A stretch of DNA of 64,000 nucleotides, taken from contig AP025040.1 of assembly GCA_036186865.1 (NCBI GenBank), positions 41,579,120-41,643,119 of the forward strand. Reading direction: 5' to 3'. Positions 54,661 to 64,000 of the stretch are shown piece by piece. This DNA is from Eustoma russellianum (Eukaryota; Streptophyta; Magnoliopsida; Gentianales; Gentianaceae). A program made the position numbers and the translations under genes. The notes under the pieces were generated by a model. The model did no database searches, was not told the DNA's origin, and was given only the letters and a program-made list of their open reading frames with translations. Positions within the stretch are counted from its first letter, which is position 1; the number at the start of each line of letters is the position of its first letter.

Positions 54661-57600
54661 TGTAGAATCTGCAAGGCACCACTAGAAGGGGGGTTGAATA
54701 GTTGGTGCAGAAAATGTGGTTTTTAAAATTGTTTAAAACCAAAAGCCAAACTTCTGAAAACAGTTTCTTTTTTCAGGACCAGTTTTAAAACGTTTATAAA
54801 ACTAGGTTGCAGGTCCTCAAAACTTCTGAAACTTTGAGAGAAATTAGCCTCAGATGTTATAAGTGTCTCCTAAAAATTTCAGATTTAAATTCAACCTTTA
54901 ACTCCTTCAAAAGTCGTTGATGGTCAGATTGCGCGAATCTGCCCGAAACGGTAGACTGTTTTGAAAAATTTATTCCTTTTTGTATTTAACTCCAATTGCT
55001 CTGAAATTTTAACCACTAACCCCTTATATGTTGTATTTAAATGGGTTGAAACAGTTTTGAAAAATTCTTTCGGAAAGTTAGTCAAATACACTCAAAGTCT
55101 CAACCTTTGCAAGCCTGAAAATCAGACTGCACTAGTCTCAGAACTTTGGATGTTTGAGTGATTATACTTATCCAAAAGGATTGAAACTTGTGCCAAATTA
55201 ATTGTAAGACGTGTGGAAATGTTTTCGGAAATTTTCATAATTTTTGAAAATCGTTTACTATTTTTACGAACGCGAACAAAAAAAGTAAACAGTGCAGAAA
55301 CAGAATATAAATGCTGAAAGTAAATGACACCGAGAATTTTATACTGGTTCGGTTATAAACAACCTACTCCAGTCTTCGAGGAACACCTTCCTCGGTTCAC
55401 ACTAGTCACACACATGCAATACACCTTACCACAGGGTTGATGGAGTTACACACCAAACCCAACCCTTTACAAACCTTGTACGATGAATACAATTCGCACG
55501 AACACCACCACCTAGCAAGATTGAAGATTGATCACACCTTGATCAATCTTTTACAAAGATATATAGTATGTGGTGGTATATTACAAGCCTATTCAAGAAT
55601 AAGAATATAAGTACAATAGGCTTTCAAGAAGAAGAAAGAAAGAGAGTGTAGAAGAAGAGAAAGCTAGGCATTTTTGTCACTTGAAAATGCAATGCTTGTT
55701 CTTGTCTTTTGTTTTTGCTCATCTTCTTTCCTTTTAAGCAAAGTGGCCGTCCCCCTCTAGTGCTCTCCCCTGTTGAAAATTGTCTTCTAAGTCCTTGGGA
55801 GAATGTATTGCATCATTGTGACATGATCTTGCTTACTTGGCACCTTCTTATTGGATGATCATTTAACCTTTGCTTACTTGGCACTTCATGATTGGTTGAA
55901 TGTTGTCATCATTTGATGACTTGGAAAATCTGAATATTTTAAATAAAAGCATGGGCCAAAATCAACATAAATTAGTTTCCATAACATCCAAGTTTATCAC
56001 ATAAATTAAGCAAGATAATATTTCTCCAGAAAAAGGTGAGAATTTCAGCCATAATGAGGAGTTAGCATGCTGAAATTTCACCATGTGATACATGGTGATA
56101 AAATTCAAAATACTTCCAAATTTTCATTTATTTTTCTTTTAAAATAAATCACCAATTAGTAGCAAATATTCTTATCAAATTGAAAATAAAATTTGGACAC
56201 CAACATGGCCTAAATTTCGGCCAAGGTTCATTCCACACATGCTGAAAAATTTCAGCATGTGTGATATTCAAGATATCACACTTTATGGCTTTGTATTTTA
56301 TTCAAATTACTTCCATTTCTTCTTCCAATTTACCACATGTTTCAAGACACCAATTATATACTCATTAATCTCCAAAAATCGGCCAGCTATAATTCTACAT
56401 GCTGAATTTTTTAGCATGTGTTTCAAATGAGACAAAGTTTGAAACCTTACCTTTTGTAGCTTCTTTCTTTAAATCACCAACATTGTATGATTGATTCTTG
56501 ACCAATCAATATGCCAACAAGGCTCCACATATGCTCCATCTCAGCTGTATGGGCGTGTATACCTGTATATGCATGTGCTGAATTTTATTTTTGCTAACTT
56601 TGTAAAATAGTGCACATTTAATAGTACACATATGCTATATTCCAATCAGCCCTTAATTTAATTTTGTAGAACACTTTAAGATGTATGATATATGTAAAAA
56701 GTGTCTAGATACATGTTGTATGATGTGCCAAAAATATTCCATATGTTGTGTATGTAGAAAACCAAATTTTCGATATTTATCGATTATCCGATTTTTCTGT
56801 AATTAAATTCCAAATTTTTGCACATGTTATATATACACATAATATATATAATATAAACTTTAATTCTCAGCACTTGGCTGGTCTAAAGTGGCGCCATTAA
56901 CATGTGACAAAATTAAAATTGGAATCTCCACAATTTGGCCTTAATGTGGGGTGATTTGTGTGTTTCAACATGGAATGATTTTATGGCTGAAAATATCATC
57001 ATAGCCACGAAATTAATAATGATTTTTGAGGTGTAGGGGCTGGCCATCTATTTATGGCAAGTACGTGACACGTTGGTGAAATTTTGGTATTTGCCCGATA
57101 CGACAATTTTTGGTTTAGAACCTTTTAACGTGTCGTATTTAATTTGTCATCAACATGACTTATATCATATGATATAAGACCTGAATATACTCATAAATAT
57201 GAGTTAAGTATGATGGTGTGACGTTAACGTACGTACGTAAAATATATAACGTGTCGGTAGTACGTTGGAATACATGTGTATGTACCTTTTTCAAAAAATC
57301 TGAAAATATATTTATATATATATATATATATGTAGGCGTGTATATTGATTGAGGAGAGGAGGAGAAGACTTTCCTTTCTTAGTCTTGTTGCCTTTGTGCC
57401 TTGTTCAAATGTAGCTTCCTTTAATGAACTACTTAGTTTAATTAACTAAGTACTTCACTTAATGAACTAGTTTAGTTCATTAATGGTGGCACCTGAAAAT
57501 AGTGTAAACACAACAAATGTTTGCCATTTGATGTAAGCTTTAAAGCTTCATGGCTCGTTAGTACGGCAACATTATATAAGGCAAGTAATATGCAATGTAT

Positions 57601-57681
57601 CATGCACATTTATGTCATGCACGTTTTTAAGCACATTTAAATCATGTATTTGAAAATCACTCAAACCCCTTTTTCTCTACA
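54661..57681 (-). repeat. Sire-A2 3' LTR (3021 bp)
   Basis: TGTAGAATCTGC to TTCTCTACA, adjoining the polypurine tract. It has the same palindromes as Sire-A1: CTTATATCATATGATATAAG at 57159-57178 and TACTTAGTTTAATTAACTAAGTA near 57430. A TATATATA run lies near 57313. Confidence 0.93.
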
Positions 57682-57947
57682 ATCTCCCCCTTTTGATGAT
57701 TTTCAAAATAACCTATACTCATGATTTAAATCCTATCGCTCCCCCTTCAATCATGCATAAATTCAAAATTTGAATTTTAAATTTCAAAAACCGCTCCCCC
57801 TTGATTTATGCAATCAGTATCTCTCTCCCCCTTAAATCATGCTATCTCTCCCCCTTTATTTTGAAAAGTAAATCAAAAAATGCCTGTAAAGATGAAGAAT
57901 AAAAATCATGCATTTCATATAACGTGCGTTAGTAAGGGTTATTTATT
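57682..57947 (-). other. Sire-A2 polypurine tract cluster and pol deletion scar
   Basis: Five CTCCCCCT-type tracts (GGGGGAG on minus) lie near 57685, 57739, 57793, 57825 and 57849, in the same order as in Sire-A1. At about 57890-57950 the sequence passes directly to the gag C-terminal coding region, with no pol remnant. Confidence 0.83.
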
Positions 57948-59842
57948 CAACCCTTTGAAAATGTCCCTTTTGGTACCTAAATTCGGGTGACCCTTCTAGG
58001 TCTTCCAAAAGGTGAGAAAGGTGATGAAAGCACAACATAATATACTTTAGGTGCAACTGTATCTGGCCTTTGGCCAAGAACTCCTTTATACGCATTATAT
58101 GTAGGATGTTTTTGATATGTCCTTGTGTTTGTGTGCGTAGTGCGTGGATGAAATGAATGACGTGTATGCATCACTCTTTTCTTTTCATATCTATATGGTA
58201 CAAAATTGTATTTTGCATGATATGATGAAGAAGTGGGGCGTGATGAGAGAAGAGGTCTTTACGTCATCTTAGACGCCGTTTTTGGCTTTGGGGTGTCTAC
58301 TTTCATAGACACAACGAACTTAGTTGGTTTGGTGGATGCTTCATTTGTCTCAATGTATCCCAAACCTGTTTTGTCACTATCATGCTTTTGTGATAATATA
58401 ATACGATGCAGCATGTTAGATCCCGTGTCAAATTGTTTCACCTTTTTCTCTACATCCGCATTCCTTGATTTCAAGTTTAAAATCTTGGATTTCAATTCAG
58501 TGTTCTCGGATGTCAATGATGAAATTTCAGACTTTAATGAATTTATAATGCATGACGACTCTTCTTTTGAATCGTTTAATTGAGACACAAGATCTTTGTT
58601 AGAAGATTCCAACAATTTCTTGTCTTCAATTAATCGCTTCTTTTCTTTTGCAAGAGTCTTTGAAAACTTATGCAATTCTAAATATTGACTAAATACATCA
58701 TCATAAGAACATTCAGAATCGGAATCAGAGTCGGAAGATACCTCATTTGATGTTTTAGATGTAAAGCATACTTGTGCCTTGTGTTCTTCCGTATCATCAG
58801 TCTCAGAGTCGGATGTGTCACTCCAAGTGGAGGCTTTGAAGGCTCTTCTCCTTTGCTTAGGTTCTGAGACGAGTCTATTCTTGTTCCGATCCTTGTCAGG
58901 GTATTTGTTTGTTTGCTTTTCTTTATTAGGGCAGTCATATGATAGATGTCCAAGTTTGCCGCATTCATAGCACTTTATTTCCTTATTTTTATTTTTATGA
59001 TCCTTAGATGAGGTAGACTTATGTTTAATCGATTTTCTCAATATTTTTCTTAATCTTTTAGCCATCGTGATTAAGTCCTCATCATCGGAATCTATGTCAC
59101 TATCATCTACGACGTATTCATTTGATTTAAATGCTATAGCCCTATCATTATTAGAAATGGACTCAGAATGTCTTAAAGCAAGTTTGTTTTCATATACCTT
59201 AAGTGATCCAATTAGTTCTTCCATCTTAATCGATTTAGTCTCTTTGCTTTCTTCTATGGCCGTTACTTTAGAGTCCCACTCGGATGGAAGGCTTCGCAAG
59301 ACTTTCTGTACTTTTTCCTGCATGGTAAAAGTTTTACCAAGAGACTCAAGAGAATTGTAGATGTTAGTCAAAGGAAGATCCATATCAACAATAGATTCAT
59401 TAGGCAATAGTTTAAACGACTCAAGTGTGGACATAAGCATGTTTATCTTTGACTCTTTTACTTGACTCGTGCCTTCGTTTTACATTTCGAGTATCCTCCA
59501 CATTTCTTGTGCACTAGAACAGTTTGAGACATAACTAGGCTCACTCTTACTTAATCCATTTAGGAGCAATTGCATAGCCCTAGCATTCATGCTAAGTTTC
59601 TTTTTATCATCATTTGTATATTCTTGTCTAGGTTTAACAACTTCTAGTGTGACTCCGTCTATGGTGGATAACTTAGATGGAACAAAAGGACCATCTTCTA
59701 TAATCGGCCAAGGATCAATATATATTGCCATAAAGAAAAGTTTCATTCTTACCTTCCATTGAACAAAAGACTCACCGTCATAGAGAGGAGGCCTTATGGT
59801 TGACATTCCTTCTTGCACGGTGCTATAACTAGTGGATGCCAT
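57948..59842 (-). pseudogene. Sire-A2 gag
   Basis: This homologue of the intact Sire-A1 gag runs from ATG 59842 to about 57948. It has the capsid region (PPLYDGESFVQWKVRM), the zinc knuckle CYECGKLGHLSYDC near 58960, a coiled-coil stretch (58440-58700) and a basic Tyr/His-rich end. Only a few stops break it: one near 59478 (AAA to TAA in LEMKHEGT), one near 58258 (CAA to TAA) and one near 57975. Confidence 0.88.
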
Positions 59843-59883
59843 CTCACGTAGATCGTTGGATCCTTTTGTTGTGAGTATTCCTG

Positions 59884-59896
59884 CGCTCTGATACCA
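59884..59896 (-). other. Sire-A2 primer binding site
   Basis: The minus strand reads TGGTATCAGAGCG two bases after the LTR end, a better match to the initiator tRNA-Met complement than the Sire-A1 site. Confidence 0.9.
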
Positions 59897-59898
59897 AT

Positions 59899-62800
59899 TT
59901 TAGGATCTGCAAGGCACCACTAGAAGGGGGGGATTGAATAGTGGGTGCGGAAAATGTGGTTTTTAAAATTGTTTAAAACCAAAAGTCCAACTTCTGAAAA
60001 CAGTTTCTGTTTTCAGGACCAGTTTTAAAACATTTTTAAAACTTGGTTGCAGGTCTTCAAAAATTCTGAAATTTTGAGAGAACATAGCCTCAGATGTTAT
60101 GACTGTCTCCTAAAACTTTCAGATTTAAATTCAACCTTTAACCCCTTCAAAAATCGTTGATGGTCAGATTGCGCGAATCTGCCAGAAACGGTAGACTGTT
60201 TTGAAAAATTTATTCCTTTTTGTATTTAACTCCAATTGCTCTGAAATTTTAACCAGTAACCCCTTATATGTTGTATTTAAATTGATTGAAACAGTTTTGA
60301 AAAATTCTTTCGGAAAGTTTGCCAAATACACTCAAAGTCTCAACCTTTACAAGCCTGTCAGACTACACTAGTCTCAGAACTTTGGATATTTGAGTGACTT
60401 ATACTTATCCAAAAGGGTTGAAACTTGTGTCAAATTAACCGTAAGACGTGTGGATATGTTTCTAGAAATTTTTGTAATTTTTGAAAATTATTTACTATTT
60501 TTACGAATGCAAACAAAAATAGTAAACAGTGCAGAAGCATAATATAAATGCTGAAAGTAAATGACACCGAGAATTTTATACTGGTTCGGTTATAAACAAC
60601 CTACTCCAGTCTTCGAGGAACACCTTCCTCGGTTCACACTAGTCACACACATGCAATACACCTTACCACAGGGTTGATGGAGTTACACACCAAATTCAAC
60701 CCTTTAAAAACCTTGTACGATGAATACAATTCGCACGAACACCACCACCTAGCAAGATTGAAGATTGATCACACCTTGATCAATCTTTTACAAAGATATA
60801 GAGTATGTGGTGGTATATTACAAGCCTATTCAAGAATAAGAATATAAGTACAATAGGCTTTCTAGAAGAAGAAAGAAAGAGAGTGTAGAAGAAGAGAAGG
60901 CTAGGCGTTTTTGTCACTTGAAAATGCAAGGCTTGTTCTTGTCTTTTGTTTTTTCTCATCTTCTTTCCATTTAAGCAAGAGTGGCCGTCCCCCTCTAGTG
61001 CTCTCCCCTCTTGAAAATTGTCTTCTAAGTCCTTGGGAGAATGTATGGCATCATTGTGACATGATCTTGCTTACTTGGCACCTTCTTATTGGATGATCAT
61101 TTAACCTTTGCTTACTTGGCACTTCATGATTGGTTGAATGTTGTCATCATTTGATGACTTGGAAAATCTGAATATTTTCACTAAAAGCATGTGCCAAAAT
61201 CAACATAAATTAGTTGCCATATCATCCAAGATTGTCACATAAATTAAGCAAGATAATATTTCTCCAAATAAAGGTGAGAATTTCGGCCATAATGAGGAGT
61301 TAGCATGCTAAAATTTCAGCATGTGATACATGGTGATAAAATTCAAAACACTTCCAAATTTTCATTTATTTTTCTTTTAAACTAAATCACCAATTAGTAG
61401 CAAATATTCTTATCAAATTGGAAATAAAATTTGGACACCAACATGGCCTAAATTTCGGCCAAGGTTCATTCCACACATGCTGAAAAATTTCAGCATGTGT
61501 GATAGTCAAGATATCACACTTTATGGCTTTGTATTTTATTCAAATTACTTCTATTTCTTCTTCCAATTTACCACATGTTTCAAGACACCAATTATATGCT
61601 CATTAAGCTCAAAAATTGGCCAGCTATAATTCTACATGCTGAAATTTTCAGCATGTGTTTCAAATGAGACAAAGTTTGAAACTTTACCTTTTGTAGCTTC
61701 TTTCTTTAAATCACCAACATTGTATGATTGATTCTTGACCAATCAATATGCCAACAAGGCTCCACATATGCTCCATCTCAGCTGTAGGGGCGTGTGTACA
61801 TGTATATGCATGTGCTGAATTTTATTTTTGCTAACTTTGTAAAATAGTGCACATTTAATAATACACATATGATATATTCCAATCAGCCCTTAATTTAATT
61901 TTCTAGAACACTTTAAGATATATGATATATGTAAAAAGTGTCTATATACGTGTCATATGATGTGCCAAAAATATTCCATGTGTTGTGTACGTAGAAAACC
62001 GAATTTTCGATATTTATCGATTACCCGATTTTTCTCTAATTAAATTCCAACTTTTTGCACATGTTATATATATATTATGTTACACATAATATATATAATA
62101 CAAACTTTAATTCTAAGAACTTGTATGGTCTAAAGTGATGCCATTAACATGTGAAAAAATTAAAATTAGAATCTCCACAATTTGGCCTTAATGTGGGATG
62201 ATTTGTGTGTTCCAACATGGAATGATTTTATGGCTGAAAATATCATCATAGCCACAAAATTAATAATGATTTTTGAGGTGTAGGGGCTGGCCATCTACTT
62301 ATGGCAAGTACGTGACACGTTGGCGAAGTTTCAGTATTCGCCCGATACGATAATTTTTGGTTTAGAACCTTTTAACATGTCGTATTTAATTTGTCATCAC
62401 CATGACTTATATCATATGATATAAGACCTGAATATACTCATAAATATGAGTTAAGTATGATGGTGTGACGTTAACGTACGTACATAAAATATATAACGTT
62501 TCGGTAGTACGTTGGAATACATGTGTATGTGCCTTTTATAAAAAATCTGAAAATATATTTATATATATATATATATGTAGGCGTGTATATTGATTGAGGA
62601 GAGGAGGAGAAGACTTTCCTTTCTTAGTCTTGTTGCCTTTGTGCCTTGTTCAAATGTAGCTTCCTTTAATGAACTACTTAGTTTAATTAACTAAGTACTT
62701 CACTTAATGAACTAGTTTAGTTCATTAATGGTGGCACCTGAAAATAGTGTAAACACAACAAATGTTCTCCATTTGATGTAAGCTTTAAAGCTTCATGGCT

Positions 62801-62926
62801 CGTTAGTACGGCAACATTATATAATGCAAGTAATATGCAATGTATCATGCACATTTATGTCATGCACGTTTTTAAGCACATTTAAATTATGTATTTGAAA
62901 ATCACTCAAATCCCTTTTTCTCTACA
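59899..62926 (-). repeat. Sire-A2 5' LTR (3028 bp)
   Basis: TTTAGGATCTGC (TG changed to TT) to TTCTCTACA. Nearly full-length match to 54661-57681. The perfect palindrome CTTATATCATATGATATAAG is at 62406-62425. ORFs inside are not genes. Confidence 0.92.
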
Positions 62927-64000
62927 ACTCGGACACTACGAGAATAGGCTGATTCACAACAGCCTCAACCGGCATTGCTTCAGCTCTCGGCTCAGCCATA
63001 AGGACATCCTCTGCAGGGGGCACCTCAGCCACAGGCTCCAGCCCGGGCTTTTGTGGTTTCTTAGGGCTGCCATCTCGGCCAGTCTGGCCGCAAGTTACCC
63101 ACCTCCCAGAGCCATGGAACCTGCACAAAAAGCAAAGACTTTTACTATCTGAACAACAAGTTAGCATAAAAATTGCAAGGAATACAAACACCTACCCCTA
63201 ACTATTTCCAAGTTGTCTGGGGAAAGAGGCCGAAAGTGGAGACCAGAGGCTAAGTGACCCAGGTCAGTTGCCTTCGAAATTGCTCCATCCACCATGTGCC
63301 AGTCTATGACCACAGGCAGAGACTACAATATGGCCGCCTCATCACAAGATTCTGGACCCGGCTTCAGATTATTCGTCTTCTCAGACTTCCAGATATCCCA
63401 CTTGGGCAACCTCTGCTTTCTAATGAAGAAGAATCTACCCTTCCAATTTTTGCGTAATGTGGGAATATTGATGGAAAAATTGAACTCTCTGGTAGGAGCT
63501 CGTTTGCTAAAGTAATACCAACTGTCAGAGGATCTACAAGAGAATAGACCTTTGAAAACTCTAATGTTGAACTGGGTTTCGATGACTCTCAGAAAAAGGA
63601 AAAAGTAGAGAATAGTTTTCAGACTGTTGGACTTTATTTATGGAAGCCTAAGATTATAAGACCGAAGGATCCGAACCAAAGATCCAGGGAGAGAAAGGCT
63701 GAACCTAGACTTAAAGTACTCTTCGTAGAAAGCCTCATAACCCATTGGAGGATCATAGGTTGTCTGGCCAGATTGAGACAGAAGAGGACTAAACTGCTCT
63801 AGATTAATCTCGTACACATCACAAATCCGGGTCAGGCCAGCCACGGACAAGGTACAAAAAGACCCCTACACTTGAGCAGACGGGGGGCCTCTGTAAATTA
63901 CCCCCGTCTGCAGAGCCGCATGAATAGCAGCTGCCGGAGTAGGAATAGTTTCTGCCTGCTCCAGCGAGAATTCAACTACAGTAACGGCCCTGCTAGGCTG
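62927..64000 (-). pseudogene. antisense gene, 5' exons: Transposase_28-like domain
   Basis: Minus strand from the edge: YDPPMGYEAFYEEYFKSRFS near 63760 and SLPGSLVRILRSYNLRLP, then, past a TAA near 63625, FFLFLRVIETQFNIRVFKG, WYYFSKRA and LRKNWKGRFFFIRK. The layout and Trp/Phe pattern resemble the Pfam 'putative gypsy type transposon' domain (Transposase_28). A TAG lies near 63330. An intron with donor GTAGGT near 63196 and acceptor TGTGCAG near 63122 follows. The next exon is a Pro/Ala/Glu-rich linker to 62927, where Sire-A2 splits the gene. Confidence 0.65.

Larger units (their letters stand above)
54661..62926 (-). mobile_element. Sire-A2: gag-only Sirevirus family A element
   Basis: 8266 bp: two full LTRs of about 3.02 kb (54661-57681 and 59899-62926) around only 2.2 kb of internal sequence. 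Internally, reading minus: primer site, gag, then directly the polypurine tract cluster; protease, integrase, RT and RNase H are absent. Flanks ATTCA and ACTCG match only 3 of 5. The same family as Sire-A1, inserted in the antisense gene of the Tat-like element. Confidence 0.92.
51400..64000 (+). mobile_element. Tat-like Ty3/gypsy element, non-autonomous, split by Sire-A2
   Basis: A candidate 5' LTR (51400-52554) is followed by a TGG-starting primer site, a short gag-like stub, about 700 bp without recognisable domains, and then an antisense spliced gene from the right edge back to 53668. No protease, RT or integrase lies between, so it is non-autonomous or pol lies beyond the edge. Antisense extra ORFs are known in Tat-lineage plant gypsy elements, which is the main reason for this call. 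The 3' LTR is outside the window. Confidence 0.6.

Noticed and set aside
58779..59360. Plus-strand frames over the Sire-A2 gag
   Set aside because: Antisense shadows of gag; equivalents occur over the Sire-A1 gag (9777-10001).

Overview
This window looks like intergenic heterochromatin of a flowering plant, probably a eudicot. It is almost wholly nested retrotransposons. The evidence is Ty1/copia elements primed by initiator tRNA-Met, several Sirevirus-like elements (long LTRs, long zinc-knuckle plus coiled-coil gag, repeated polypurine tracts), a Tat-like Ty3/gypsy element and an Au-like SINE. I found no intact host gene, rRNA, tRNA or CRISPR array. Element names here (copia-A, Sire-A1 and so on) are local labels.

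Layout. 1-1303: minus-strand LTR of Sirevirus family B, running off the left edge. 1304-16260: plus-strand copia-A (Tork/Tnt1-like), split by minus-strand Sire-A1 (2637-13885, target duplication AACTC), which contains a 10-base assembly gap. 16261-43677: minus-strand copia-C, split by plus-strand Sire-D (17805-39970). Sire-D holds a solo LTR (20207-21652, AAAAG), a decayed env-like third ORF (about 25760-27190) and a small hAT-like element (27197-27884); its 3' LTR is split by Sire-B1 (29107-39219, CAAAT). 43678-44389 and 50330-51399: low-repeat flank with possible host exons, interrupted by minus-strand copia-E (44390-50329, GATCG/GATTG) and carrying an Au-like SINE (51118-51315). 51400 to the right edge: a Tat-like Ty3/gypsy element with an antisense, apparently intron-containing pseudogene (Transposase_28-like domain, linker, coiled coil), split by Sire-A2 (54661-62926), which keeps gag but has lost pol.

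None of the elements looks autonomous: each pol has stops, frameshifts, internal deletions or lost catalytic residues. The best preserved frames are the Sire-A1 gag (637 codons) and the copia-E gag and RT/RNase H. Nesting gives a relative order: copia-C, then Sire-D, then Sire-B1; copia-A, then Sire-A1; the Tat-like element, then Sire-A2. Most notable are the antisense spliced gene in the gypsy element, the gag-only Sirevirus, palindrome arrays shared by different Sirevirus LTRs, a templated filler-DNA deletion in one LTR, and a duplicated contig overlap at the gap.
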